A stretch of 64,000 nt of DNA from Acidocella sp. (GTDB lineage: Bacteria > Pseudomonadota > Alphaproteobacteria > Acetobacterales > Acetobacteraceae): the NCBI GenBank assembly GCA_031291755.1, contig JARLIK010000035.1:1-64000 (forward strand). Direction: 5' to 3'. This document shows positions 30,558-40,690 of this stretch, one piece after another. Both the position numbers and the translations under genes were made by a program. Every line of letters starts with the position of its first letter. Positions within the stretch are counted from its first letter, which is position 1. The notes beneath the pieces are model-generated. The model saw only the letters and a program-made list of their open reading frames with translations. It was not told the origin of the DNA and made no database searches.

Positions 30558-30576
30558 ATTATAAACTCCCTATTAT

Positions 30577-31905
30577 TTATCCCATCATCTCAACGAAGCG
30601 GCTGAATAAATATGAAGAGTCCGAAGGCCCTGGGCTCGCCTCCGGGTGGTACTGCACTGAGAACACCCGTTTGGCTTTGCAGGCGATCCCCTCGTTCGAG
30701 CCATCGAACAGGCTCTTGTGCGTCACATCCACGCCCTCCGGCAGCGAGGCTTCATCCACGGCAAAACCATGATTCTGCGAGGTGATTTCCACCTTGCCGG
30801 TGGTTAAATCCTGCACCGGCTGGTTGGCGCCGCGATGGCCGCGTTCCAGTTTGTAGGTTTTTCCGCCCAGCGCTGTGGCCAATAATTGATGCCCCAGGCA
30901 AATCCCGAAAATCGGCACGCCGGCTGCCATCACGCCTTGAATGGCGGGCACGGCATATTCTGCCGTCGCCGCTGGGTCGCCGGGGCCGTTGGAGAGAAAC
31001 ACGCCGTCCGGCTTGTGGCGCAGAATATCCTCAGCGTTGGAGGTTGCTGGCACCACAATCACCTTGCAACCGGACGACGCCAGGCTGCGCAGAATATTGC
31101 GCTTGGCGCCGTAATCCACCGCCACCACCAGCTTGCTGGTATCAGGGTCGGCAAAACCGCCTTCCCAGCTCCAGGTGCCAGCGCTCCATTCATAGCTCTG
31201 GGTGCAGGAAACTTCGCGGGCGAGGTCCAGCCCGTCCAGCCCGCCCCAGGCGGCAGCCGTGGCCGCCAGTGCCGCGAGGTCAAACTTACCATCCACCGCG
31301 TAGCTCAGCACCGCATTGGGTGCCCCCAAATCGCGGATCCGCAGCGTGACGGCCCTGGTATCAACCCCGGCGATGCCCGGCACGTTCTGCTTCTTCAGCC
31401 AGGTATCAAGGTTGCTGGTGGCGCGGTAGTTGGAAGGCTCGGTCGGGTCCTGGCCGGTCACCAGCCCGCGGGCGGCGATATTGGTTGCTTCCAAATCCTC
31501 GTCATTGGCACCCACATTGCCGATATGCGGGAAGGTAAAGGTAATAATCTGCCCGGCGAATGAGGGGTCAGTGAGGGTTTCCTGGTAGCCCGTCATGCCG
31601 GTGGAGAAGCAAAGCTCCGAGGGCTTGCTGGTGCCATGGGCCCCAAAGCCGCGGCCCCAGAACACCGTGCCGTCGGCCAGAACCAAGGCGGCGGTAGCGC
31701 CGGGTGGGGTGTCGGTTTCCATGGCGGCTCCTGGCAGGTCTTCGATGTTAAGTCCGGTGGCAGCCATAATTGCCGGCCAATGGCGCGTGGGAATGGCGTT
31801 AGCGCTGCGCCATTTGCGTATCGCTTCGGGCGAAACCCCTGTTAGAGTGGCGGCAGCATCTGTGCCGCCGAGACGGTCTAGTAGGTCGGTGATGGATATT
31901 GGCAT
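30577..31905 (-). CDS. carA: Carbamoyl-phosphate synthase small subunit with N-terminal helix-turn-helix-like extension
   Basis: The 442-residue reading starts at ATG 31905. Residues 1-60 (ITDLLDRLGGTDAAATLTG, VSPEAIRKWRSANAIPTRHW) resemble a Cro/YdaS-type helix-turn-helix. Residues about 72-442 are a complete CarA: the N-terminal domain starts ALVLADGTVFWGRGFGA, and the class I glutamine amidotransferase has the nucleophile Cys in FGICLGHQLLA and the His/Glu of QYHPEASPG. CarA hydrolyses glutamine and channels ammonia to CarB. An internal ATG at 31722 would give a normal 381-residue CarA. The gene is divergent from yqeY, and its promoter region holds two similar 15-bp sites. Confidence 0.92.
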   Translation of the reverse strand: MPISITDLLDRLGGTDAAATLTGVSPEAIRKWRSANAIPTRHWPAIMAATGLNIEDLPGAAMETDTPPGATAALVLADGTVFWGRGFGAHGTSKPSELCFSTGMTGYQETLTDPSFAGQIITFTFPHIGNVGANDEDLEATNIAARGLVTGQDPTEPSNYRATSNLDTWLKKQNVPGIAGVDTRAVTLRIRDLGAPNAVLSYAVDGKFDLAALAATAAAWGGLDGLDLAREVSCTQSYEWSAGTWSWEGGFADPDTSKLVVAVDYGAKRNILRSLASSGCKVIVVPATSNAEDILRHKPDGVFLSNGPGDPAATAEYAVPAIQGVMAAGVPIFGICLGHQLLATALGGKTYKLERGHRGANQPVQDLTTGKVEITSQNHGFAVDEASLPEGVDVTHKSLFDGSNEGIACKAKRVFSVQYHPEASPGPSDSSYLFSRFVEMMG

Positions 31906-31911
31906 GAAAAT

Positions 31912-31940
31912 GGTGTAACGGAATTTATTTCCGGGTTCAA
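31912..31940 (-). promoter_or_regulatory. Candidate carA promoter
   Basis: On the minus strand TTGAAC (31935-31940) and TACACC (31912-31917) are 17 bases apart. The start point would fall at about the carA ATG (31905), and no Shine-Dalgarno is visible. The first 15-bp repeat lies exactly in the spacer. Confidence 0.4.
31919..31933. promoter_or_regulatory. Operator-like site 1 in the carA/yqeY intergenic region
   Basis: CGGAATTTATTTCCG is an imperfect palindrome (CGGAA/TTCCG arms) positioned in the spacer of the candidate carA promoter. It matches the second site in 12 of 15 positions. Confidence 0.45.
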
Positions 31941-31956
31941 TGTTTTTGTCGAATGC

Positions 31957-31971
31957 CGGAATTACTGTCCG
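31957..31971. promoter_or_regulatory. Operator-like site 2 in the carA/yqeY intergenic region
   Basis: CGGAATTACTGTCCG lies 38 bases from site 1, in the same orientation and just upstream of the yqeY start. It shares the CGGAATT half and the CCG end with site 1. Confidence 0.4.
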
Positions 31972-31980
31972 AAGGGAAGA

Positions 31981-32439
31981 ATGATGAGTTTGCGTGAAGA
32001 TATTACCGCCGCCGTAAAAACCGCCATGCTGGCCCGCGATGCCGAGCGCACCTCCACGCTGCGGATGATCCAGGCGAAGCTGAAGGACACCGATATCGCG
32101 GCCCGCCCGAAGGGCATCACCGCCATCCCGGATGACGAGATTTTCGCCATGCTGCGCTCGATGATCAAATCCCGCCGCGACGCTGTGGCTTTGTACCGGC
32201 AAGGCGGCCGCGAGGAGTTGGCTGTAAAGGAAGAAGCGGAAATAGCTGTTATTGAAGAATTTTTACCGCAAACCTTGTCCGGTGATGCGCTCACCGCCGC
32301 GGTTGCCGTTGCCATCGCTGAAACCGGCGCCACCTCGGGTAAGGACATGGGCAAGGTGATCGGCGCGTTGAAAGCCAAGCATGGTGCCGCACTCGATATG
32401 GGCGCTGTCTCAGCGGCGGTGAAAGCGGCACTTGGCTAG
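31981..32439 (+). CDS. yqeY: GatB/YqeY domain protein
   Basis: The 152-residue protein matches the YqeY family in full: SLREDITAAVKTAMLARDAERTSTLRMIQAKLKDTDI at the start and GKDMGKVIGALKAKHGAALDMGAVSAAVKAAL at the end, the helical tail domain shared with GatB. The family is linked to tRNA-amidotransferase-like functions, but its role is unproven. Two consecutive ATG codons (31981, 31984) follow GAAGGGA. It starts the yqeY-dnaG-rpoD cluster, with dnaG overlapping its end by eight bases. Confidence 0.9.
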   Translation: MMSLREDITAAVKTAMLARDAERTSTLRMIQAKLKDTDIAARPKGITAIPDDEIFAMLRSMIKSRRDAVALYRQGGREELAVKEEAEIAVIEEFLPQTLSGDALTAAVAVAIAETGATSGKDMGKVIGALKAKHGAALDMGAVSAAVKAALG

Positions 32440-34267
32440 CCTGTCGCCCGCGTTTCTGGACGAGCTGCGCGCCCGCACGCCGATTGCGGCGGTGATTGGC
32501 CGCAGCGTGCGGCTGACCCGCTCAGGCCGGGAATCCAAGGGTTGCTGCCCGTTCCATGGCGAGAAGACGCCCTCGTTCTATGTGTATGACGACCATTTCC
32601 ATTGCTTCGGCTGTGGCGAGCATGGCGATGTGATTACCTTTGTCATGAAATCCACCGGCGCCGGGTTCATGGAGGCGGTGGAAACTCTGGCCGCCGAAGC
32701 CGGGCTGGAAGTCCCCAAATCCAGCCCGCAAGCCGCTGAGGCCGAGCAAAAGCGTGCTGGCATTGCCGAAGTGCTGGAAGCCGCCGCCGTGCAGTACCAA
32801 AAATGGCTGTTTGCGCCGGAAGGTAAACCGGCCCTCGACTATTTACGCGGACGTGGCCTCTCGGATGCCACCATCAAAAAATTTGGCCTGGGCTGGTCAG
32901 GGGAGGGGCGCAGCCAGCTTGCCAATGCACTCTCCCGCCAGGGCATCACGCCCGAGCAGCTGATCGAAGCTGGGCTGATGAAATCCGGCGATCGCGGCCC
33001 GGTCGATATGTTCTTCTCGCGCGTCATGTTCCCGATTGCCGACCGCAGAGGTACCAAAATCAGCTTCGGCGGGCGGATTTTGGGTGATGGCCAGCCAAAA
33101 TATGTGAATGGCCCGGAAACCCCAGCTTTTTCCAAACGCCGCTCGCTCTATGGGTTGAATTTTGCTCGCGAGGCCGTGCGCAAAGGCGAACCGCTGATTA
33201 TCGTGGAAGGCTACATGGATGTTATTGCCCTGGCGCAAGCTGGCTTCGGCGGTGCCATCGCTCCGCTCGGCACAGCGCTGACCGAGGAGCATCTGGAGGA
33301 TATCTGGCGGCTCAGCCCCGCGCCCGTCATTTGTTTTGATGCTGACAACGCCGGCCGCCGGGCCGCCATGCGCACTGTGGAACTAGCCTTAAGCAGCCTG
33401 GCCCCTGACCGCACCCTAAAATTCCTCCGTCTGCCGGAGAAAGAAGACCCCGATAGTCTCATTCGCAGCCAAGGCCCTGCCGCTTTTAAAACCCAGCTTG
33501 CCGCCGCTCTCCCGCTTTCGGCCATATTGTTCGACATGCTAGCCGAAGGTGCGCTGACTGATACACCGGAAGGCCGGGCGGCACTGCGGGCGCGTTTGAT
33601 CGAGATTTCGGGCAAAATCCCCGATAATGCCCTGGCCGGCGAATATCGCGCCATGCTGCTGGACCGGTTTTTCGCTGAGCGGCCCCGCACCGGCGGCAAA
33701 ATGGGCAGCAAAAAGTTCGGCTTCCCGGCAAAAACGCCCGTGCTGCGGGTGCCTCGCCCTGCCATCGACCCTGCAACTGCCGATATTGAGCGTGGCAAAA
33801 TCCTCACCGCCATCCTGCTCAACCACCCGCAATTGTTACCGGATGTCGAGGAAGCCTTTGCCCTGGTCGACCTGCCACCCGATTGCGCCAAGCTCCGTGA
33901 GGCGTTTTCCGCCTATATAGCGTCGAGTCCGGACCTAAAATTGCACCACAGCAATGAAAGCCTTGACTTACAAGGCCACCTCACTCACTTACCCCAAAAC
34001 GCGCTGCGCGTTGCGGCGGCGCGGATTCTTGCCATGTCTCCCTTGCCGGCCGGTGCCGCACCGGGTGCCACATTGGCGGAAGCTGCTGACCTATGGTGGG
34101 AGATGTTCGGTTTGATGAGGTCCAGCCGTTTGAAATTGCGTGATCAGCGGGATGAGCAGCGCCAGCGCTATATGGCGGCCCCTGATGACCCTGAGACGGT
34201 GCAGAAATTTATCAAGCTCAATGCGGCGCTATCCCGTGCCGAGCGCGCAGAGCGGGACCCTGATTAG
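32432..34267 (+). CDS. dnaG: DNA primase
   Basis: The 611-residue enzyme starts at TTG inside the yqeY end. The zinc-binding domain has the CHC2 pattern (Cys39, His42, Cys58, Cys61 in PFHGEKTPSFYVYDDHFHCFGC). The TOPRIM core shows Glu in LIIVEGYMDVIALAQAG and the Asp pair in FDADNAGRRAA, and the C-terminal region should bind DnaB helicase. It synthesises RNA primers at the replication fork. The primase-sigma order is that of the macromolecular synthesis operon, without rpsU. Confidence 0.97.
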   Translation: MASLSPAFLDELRARTPIAAVIGRSVRLTRSGRESKGCCPFHGEKTPSFYVYDDHFHCFGCGEHGDVITFVMKSTGAGFMEAVETLAAEAGLEVPKSSPQAAEAEQKRAGIAEVLEAAAVQYQKWLFAPEGKPALDYLRGRGLSDATIKKFGLGWSGEGRSQLANALSRQGITPEQLIEAGLMKSGDRGPVDMFFSRVMFPIADRRGTKISFGGRILGDGQPKYVNGPETPAFSKRRSLYGLNFAREAVRKGEPLIIVEGYMDVIALAQAGFGGAIAPLGTALTEEHLEDIWRLSPAPVICFDADNAGRRAAMRTVELALSSLAPDRTLKFLRLPEKEDPDSLIRSQGPAAFKTQLAAALPLSAILFDMLAEGALTDTPEGRAALRARLIEISGKIPDNALAGEYRAMLLDRFFAERPRTGGKMGSKKFGFPAKTPVLRVPRPAIDPATADIERGKILTAILLNHPQLLPDVEEAFALVDLPPDCAKLREAFSAYIASSPDLKLHHSNESLDLQGHLTHLPQNALRVAAARILAMSPLPAGAAPGATLAEAADLWWEMFGLMRSSRLKLRDQRDEQRQRYMAAPDDPETVQKFIKLNAALSRAERAERDPD

Positions 34268-34333
34268 AGCCCTTCAACCGCGATTTTTCATCACCAAATA
34301 AACCTATCCCGCCGACCCGGAGTTTCGCCTCAT

Positions 34334-36244
<1,911 letters not shown>

Positions 36245-36247
36245 GCC

Positions 36248-36832
36248 GTGGACTATGCTCGCTTGGCCCCGGGTGAGCAGGCCGACCGGATTGCGGTGAT
36301 CGTGACGTTTCTGCGCCTGAATGCGCGCAAACCGGCGGCCCCGGTAATATTGCCGCCGGGGGTTACCCTGACCGCCGAGCGGCTGGATGTGGCGGCGTAC
36401 CGGCAGATTTATAACGAGGTTGGCGCACCTTGGCTGTGGTGGCTGCGGCGTTTGATGCCCGATGATCTGCTGGCCCGCCACCTTGCCAGCCCTTCGCTGA
36501 CCATCAAAATTTTGCGGGTGAACGGTGTTACCGCCGGGTTTTTCGAGACCGACGCCGAACCCTGGCCGGATGTGAATTTGAATTATTTTGGTCTGCTGCC
36601 GGGCTTTATCGGCCAGGGCCTTGGGGCGTTGCTGTTGGCAGCCGCCATCGATAGCGTGTTTATCCAGGCCGGGCCGCTGCGTGGGATGACGGTGAATACC
36701 TGCACCGCCGACCACCCCAGGGCGCTGCCGAATTATCTGGCCGCCGGATTTGTTGAAACCCGCCGGGTGCGCGAGATTTGGGATATTCCGTGCCGCCTGG
36801 GGCTGGTGGTGCCTGAGCATTTACGGGTGTGA
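36248..36832 (+). CDS. GNAT-family N-acetyltransferase
   Basis: The 194-residue protein starts at GTG three bases after rpoD. The GNAT acetyl-CoA motif is GLLPGFIGQGLGALLLAAAID (about residues 115-135), followed by the second motif NTCTADHPRALPNYLAAGF. Substrate cannot be predicted. The stop overlaps the GTG of the next gene (GTGA), suggesting co-translation with the pseudouridine synthase. Confidence 0.85.
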   Translation: MDYARLAPGEQADRIAVIVTFLRLNARKPAAPVILPPGVTLTAERLDVAAYRQIYNEVGAPWLWWLRRLMPDDLLARHLASPSLTIKILRVNGVTAGFFETDAEPWPDVNLNYFGLLPGFIGQGLGALLLAAAIDSVFIQAGPLRGMTVNTCTADHPRALPNYLAAGFVETRRVREIWDIPCRLGLVVPEHLRV

Positions 36833-37473
36833 CTCTCAGCATCCTGTTCACCAGCAATCGCCTGCTCATCATCAATAAACCTGCCGGCCTGCCGGTTTAT
36901 CCAGGCCGCGCCGGTGGCCCCAGCGTCGAGGATTTTTATCCCGCCTGGGCGCACGGCAAAACCGGCCCTTGGGCAGCGCACCGGCTGGACCAGGACACCG
37001 CCGGGTGTCTGGTGATCGCTTTAAAAAAATCCGCTCTATTGGCGGCCCAGGCGCTGTTTGCCTCCGGTGGGGCCGAGAAAACCTACTGGGCGTTGGTGCG
37101 TGGCAATTTCCGCCAAACCAGCGGTGTGGTTGACCAGCCTTTGGCAAAGCAAACCATCGCCCGGCATTGGAAAATGGTACCCGATGCGAAAGCGCCGCCC
37201 GCCGTCACCGAATGGGAACTAAAGGGGCAGGGGTCAAACATGGCGTGGCTGGAACTGCACCCTAAAACCGGACGCACCCATCAAATCCGCGCCCATTGCG
37301 CCGCCCTCGGCCACCCGATTGTTGGCGATGCGATTTATGGCGGCGGTCATGGGCCGCTTTGTTTGCTGGCGCGGCACATTCATTTGCCGCTCGACCCGCC
37401 GGTTGCTGCAACCGCGCCGGTGCCACCTCATATGCGCAATCTCATGCAGGAATGCGGTTATGATCCGAAGTGA
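36829..37473 (+). CDS. RluA-family pseudouridine synthase
   Basis: The 214-residue enzyme has the RluA-type catalytic Asp in AAHRLDQDTAGCLVIA (near residue 53) and the conserved KPAGLPVYPGR and HPKTGRTHQIRAHCAALGHPIVGDAIYG motifs. It isomerises uridine in rRNA or tRNA. It lacks an N-terminal S4 domain and is shorter than RluC/RluD, like RluA or TruC. The target RNA position cannot be read from sequence. Confidence 0.9.
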   Translation: MTLSILFTSNRLLIINKPAGLPVYPGRAGGPSVEDFYPAWAHGKTGPWAAHRLDQDTAGCLVIALKKSALLAAQALFASGGAEKTYWALVRGNFRQTSGVVDQPLAKQTIARHWKMVPDAKAPPAVTEWELKGQGSNMAWLELHPKTGRTHQIRAHCAALGHPIVGDAIYGGGHGPLCLLARHIHLPLDPPVAATAPVPPHMRNLMQECGYDPK

Positions 37474-37636
37474 GTTCGAGCCTGGTGACTATGTCTGCAA
37501 TCCGCGCCAGCCAGATTGGGGGCTGGGGCAGGTGCAATCCGCCATCGGTGAAAAAGTCACGGTGATGTTTGAACATGCGGGCAAAGTGGTGGTGAACACC
37601 CACTATGTGCGGTTGGAGCGGGTTGACGAGCCTTAA
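37460..37636 (+). CDS. DUF3553 small protein
   Basis: The 58-residue protein starts at ATG 37460, inside the end of the pseudouridine synthase gene in another frame. Its body, FEPGDYVCNPRQPDWGLGQV to NTHYVRLERV, matches DUF3553, a small beta-barrel fold resembling the CarD/Tudor RNA-polymerase-interacting domain. The function is not established; the resemblance suggests nucleic acid or polymerase binding. The 14-base overlap suggests coupling with the upstream gene. Confidence 0.75.
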   Translation: MIRSEFEPGDYVCNPRQPDWGLGQVQSAIGEKVTVMFEHAGKVVVNTHYVRLERVDEP

Positions 37637-37657
37637 GCAAACAAAAGGGGAAATAGA

Positions 37658-38896
37658 GTGACATCACAAACCGTCACCAGTAGCCACCAGCGCGGTATTG
37701 CTCTCAATGCGGGGCAGTTTAGCTTGCAAGCCTTGCAGGTGTTTTTCGTCGGCCTCGTCATCGGCATGGAGCGGACGGTTTTACCCTCAGTCGCTCGTGA
37801 GTTTGGGGTGACACCGGGGGCATTTTTATTTCTGGCCAGCTTTGTGCTCTCGTTTGGACTGGTGAAAGGTCCGCTGAATCTAATCGCGGGTGGGTTGGCT
37901 GACCGGTTTGGCCGCAAGCCGGTTCTCATCATGGGCTGGTTGGCCGCCATTCCGGTGCCGCTGCTGATTTATGCAGCGCCCAACTGGTGGTGGATTGTGG
38001 TGGCCAATATGTTTTTGGGCGTTTCGCAGGGGTTTTCCTGGACCATGACCGTCACCAGCCAGATTGATCTGGCTGCCAGTAACCAACGTGGCCTGGCGGT
38101 GGGGTTTAACGAGGCGACCGGCTATGTGGCGGTTGGGGTGGCTGGGTTTGGGGCGGCGTATTTTGCCCATCTCTATGGAGCGCGTCCGGCGTTGCTGTGG
38201 TTTGGGCTGCTGGTCATTGCCGCCGCCTTCGCCTCGCTGTTTTTCCTGCGCGACACGCTGGCATGGGTCAAAGCCGAACATCACGCCGCCAGCCTCGGCA
38301 CCACCCAGGAGCCCTCTCCCCGATTGGCCAGCATTTTCATGCGCATGTCCTTTCATGATTCAGCCGGGCGGGCGATCTGTCAGGGTGGGGTCGTGAATAA
38401 AATTGCAGATACGCTGGTGTGGGTGATGTTTCCGTTGCTGTTTGCCGCGCAAGGTACCCGGCTGGTTGAAATCGGCTGGTTGACGGGCACCTACGCCATC
38501 GTATGGGGTCTCTCGCAACTCTGGACCGGCCATCTGGGTGATAAAATTGGCCGTAAACGCCCGATCACCATGGGGTTTTTTATGCTGGCGGCGGGCATTG
38601 CGCTAACCGGGCTGGGGCAAACGCCGATTATATGGCTGGCGGCGGCGGTTATTATGGGGGTTGGCATGGCATTGCTCTACCCGAACCTTATCGCCGCCAT
38701 GTCGGATCGCGCCCCGCCATTGATCCGCGGCAAGGCGCTGGGAACCTACCGATTCTGGCGTGATGGTGGCTACGCCATCGGGGCGCTGTTGCTGGGTGGT
38801 GTTGCTCAAATGACCCATACAATATTGCCGGTCGTCTTCCTTACCGCGGCCCTCACAGCGGCCTCCGGCGTTTGGCTGGTTCTGGCATTGCCTTAA
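37658..38896 (+). CDS. MFS transporter
   Basis: The 412-residue protein starts at GTG 37658 after AAGGGGAAA. Twelve hydrophobic segments can be traced. The MFS motif A occurs in both halves ([11 protein letters not shown] between TM2 and TM3, [12 protein letters not shown] between TM8 and TM9), which indicates a proton-coupled drug or metabolite exporter. The substrate is unknown. It overlaps no neighbour; moaA begins 41 bases downstream. Confidence 0.88.
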   Translation: MTSQTVTSSHQRGIALNAGQFSLQALQVFFVGLVIGMERTVLPSVAREFGVTPGAFLFLASFVLSFGLVKGPLNLIAGGLADRFGRKPVLIMGWLAAIPVPLLIYAAPNWWWIVVANMFLGVSQGFSWTMTVTSQIDLAASNQRGLAVGFNEATGYVAVGVAGFGAAYFAHLYGARPALLWFGLLVIAAAFASLFFLRDTLAWVKAEHHAASLGTTQEPSPRLASIFMRMSFHDSAGRAICQGGVVNKIADTLVWVMFPLLFAAQGTRLVEIGWLTGTYAIVWGLSQLWTGHLGDKIGRKRPITMGFFMLAAGIALTGLGQTPIIWLAAAVIMGVGMALLYPNLIAAMSDRAPPLIRGKALGTYRFWRDGGYAIGALLLGGVAQMTHTILPVVFLTAALTAASGVWLVLALP

Positions 38897-38937
38897 CCCC
38901 TCTTGCGTTTACGCCCCCGGAGCGCGAAGTATCCGCT

Positions 38938-39924
38938 ATGATTGACCCGTTTGGCCGCGCCGTAACGTACTTGCGCGTTTCCGTGACAGACCGTTGTGAT
39001 TTTCGCTGTGTCTATTGCATGGCTGAGGACATGGTGTTTCTGCCCAAAAAAGACCTGCTCTCGCTCGAGGAACTCGATCGTCTGTGCGGCGCCTTCATCC
39101 GCCACGGCGTCACCAAGCTGCGCCTTACCGGCGGCGAGCCTTTGGTGCGCCGTGATGTGATGTGGCTGATCCGCAAGCTTGGTAAGCGCATCGGCAACGG
39201 GCTGGACGAGCTTACCATCACCACCAATGGCAGCCAGTTGGCGAAATACGCTAATGACCTGGTGGCTGCCGGTGTGAAGCGCATCAATGTCAGCATCGAT
39301 ACGTTGAATGCGGATAAGTTTGCCGAGATCACCCGCTGGGGCAAATTGCCGGCGGTGCTGGAAGGTGTGATGGCCGCTAAGGCCGCTGGCCTGAAAATTA
39401 AAATCAATGCGGTCGCGCTGAAGGGCGTGAACGAGGATGAATATGACAGCATGATCGAATGGTGCGGCATGCACGGGTTCGATTTGTGCTTGATTGAAAC
39501 TATGCCGTTGGGTGAGATCGACGCCGACCGTACCGAGCAGTATCTGCCGCTCTCGTTGGTGCGTACCCGTCTGCAACGGCGCTGGACATTGAACGATTCT
39601 GATTACGTGACCGGCGGCCCGGCGCGCTACATGAATGTTGCGGAGACCGGCCAGCGGATTGGTTTCATCACGCCGCTCACCCATAATTTCTGCGAAGGCT
39701 GCAACCGCGTGCGCCTTACCTGCACCGGTACTTTGTATATGTGCCTCGGCCAGGATGATGCGGCGGATCTACGTGGGCCGCTGCGCGCCGCCGAAACCGA
39801 TGACGCCCTTGATGCCGCGATTTTCGAAGCTATCGCCCGCAAGCCGAAGGGTCACGATTTTGTGATCGACCGTGCCAAAGCGCGTCCTGCGGTAGCGCGG
39901 CACATGTCGGTTACGGGGGGTTAA
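38938..39924 (+). CDS. moaA: GTP 3',8-cyclase MoaA (molybdenum cofactor)
   Basis: The 328-residue radical-SAM enzyme starts at ATG 38938; the frame is open further upstream without conservation. The SAM cluster cysteines are Cys20, Cys24 and Cys27 ([12 protein letters not shown]); [13 protein letters not shown] is the SAM-binding GGE motif; the second cluster is in [15 protein letters not shown]. The C-terminal Gly-Gly needed for catalysis is present. It performs the first step of molybdopterin synthesis. No other moa gene is in the window. Its end overlaps the convergent tetR by 14 bases. Confidence 0.97.
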   Translation: MIDPFGRAVTYLRVSVTDRCDFRCVYCMAEDMVFLPKKDLLSLEELDRLCGAFIRHGVTKLRLTGGEPLVRRDVMWLIRKLGKRIGNGLDELTITTNGSQLAKYANDLVAAGVKRINVSIDTLNADKFAEITRWGKLPAVLEGVMAAKAAGLKIKINAVALKGVNEDEYDSMIEWCGMHGFDLCLIETMPLGEIDADRTEQYLPLSLVRTRLQRRWTLNDSDYVTGGPARYMNVAETGQRIGFITPLTHNFCEGCNRVRLTCTGTLYMCLGQDDAADLRGPLRAAETDDALDAAIFEAIARKPKGHDFVIDRAKARPAVARHMSVTGG

Positions 39925-40588
39925 GCGTCTCACAGCCGCTTAAAAATATATCCACGGCGTTGCGTACCCGGTTTTCCAGCACCGCTTTGCTAGGCACGGC
40001 GCGAAAGCCGATAAGTACGCCCAGCAGAAATTCCCCGATGGCCATGCCAAACAACATCCCGGACATTTCACGCACGTTGCAGATCTCGCAGCCATAACGT
40101 GTTGCGATGTCGGTCAGGCAAATTTCGAGTTTAGAGCGGGCTTTCTGGACCCGCTTGAGGTGAAACACCCGGCCAAGATCAGGGCTGTGGGTATATTCCG
40201 CCATAATCAACCGCACGATGGCGATTTGCTCTTTTGAGAGCAGAAACCGCGCCAAGCATAGCAAATTGGCGTTCAGAATTTCGCGCACTGTCCAGCCGGG
40301 TTGCTCGGCTGGGAAGATCAGCAGCGACTGATGATGCGCAAGCAAAGCGGCGAACAATTCAGCCTTTGATTCAACGAGTTGATAGACGGTTTTCTTTGAC
40401 ATGCCGGCGGCTTTCGCCACATCGCTCATAGTCGCGGTATGGTAGCCTTTCAGCAGGAATATATCCTCGGCGGCCTCAAACAACTTCAGCATGCGGGCCG
40501 AACTTAACGGCTCCCCTCGCAGTGACGGCTTCGCGGCAGCCTTGCGGGGCGCGGCAGAAGCAGGTTTGACTTTTTCATCCCCGACCAT
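39911..40588 (-). CDS. TetR-family transcriptional regulator of the RND efflux operon
   Basis: The 225-residue protein has a TetR N-terminal helix-turn-helix at about residues 28-75 ([47 protein letters not shown]). The C-terminal ligand domain is less conserved. A lysine-rich N-terminal tail of about 25 residues precedes it. It is divergent from the outer membrane factor, periplasmic adaptor and RND pump genes, with a 20-bp palindromic operator between them, so it very likely represses itself and possibly the pump. Confidence 0.92.
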   Translation of the reverse strand: MVGDEKVKPASAAPRKAAAKPSLRGEPLSSARMLKLFEAAEDIFLLKGYHTATMSDVAKAAGMSKKTVYQLVESKAELFAALLAHHQSLLIFPAEQPGWTVREILNANLLCLARFLLSKEQIAIVRLIMAEYTHSPDLGRVFHLKRVQKARSKLEICLTDIATRYGCEICNVREMSGMLFGMAIGEFLLGVLIGFRAVPSKAVLENRVRNAVDIFLSGCETLNPP

Positions 40589-40593
40589 ACGCC

Positions 40594-40621
40594 TTTATAG
40601 GACGCGCTTGGAAACTTACAA
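40594..40621 (-). promoter_or_regulatory. Candidate tetR promoter
   Basis: On the minus strand TTGTAA (40616-40621) and TATAAA (40594-40599) are 16 bases apart. The -35 lies inside the palindromic operator. The start point would be at or next to the tetR ATG (40588), so the mRNA may be leaderless. Confidence 0.5.
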
Positions 40622-40628
40622 GTTTCCA
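40609..40628. promoter_or_regulatory. Palindromic TetR operator
   Basis: Perfect 9-bp arms TGGAAACTT and AAGTTTCCA flank two bases, giving a 20-bp site of the size typical for TetR dimers. It lies in the 102-base divergent region and covers the tetR -35 element, as expected for autorepression. Confidence 0.75.
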
Positions 40629-40655
40629 TTTTTAATTTTTTCGGTCTTTTGTTCC

Positions 40656-40684
40656 TTGACGAAGGTAAAATTCCCTCGTAGCTA
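40656..40684 (+). promoter_or_regulatory. Candidate promoter of the RND efflux operon
   Basis: TTGACG (40656-40661) and TAGCTA (40679-40684) are 17 bases apart, placing the start point at the ATG of the outer membrane factor (40691). No Shine-Dalgarno precedes that ATG. TAAAAT at 40666-40671 is an alternative -10 with a poor -35. Confidence 0.4.
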
Positions 40685-40690
40685 GCCATT

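Noticed and set aside
31906-32202. Further open frame extending the carA reading upstream of ATG 31905 by 99 codons
   Set aside because: It runs antisense through yqeY, has unrelated low-complexity composition, and no start signal; the ATG at 31905 is better placed by the promoter and HTH boundary.
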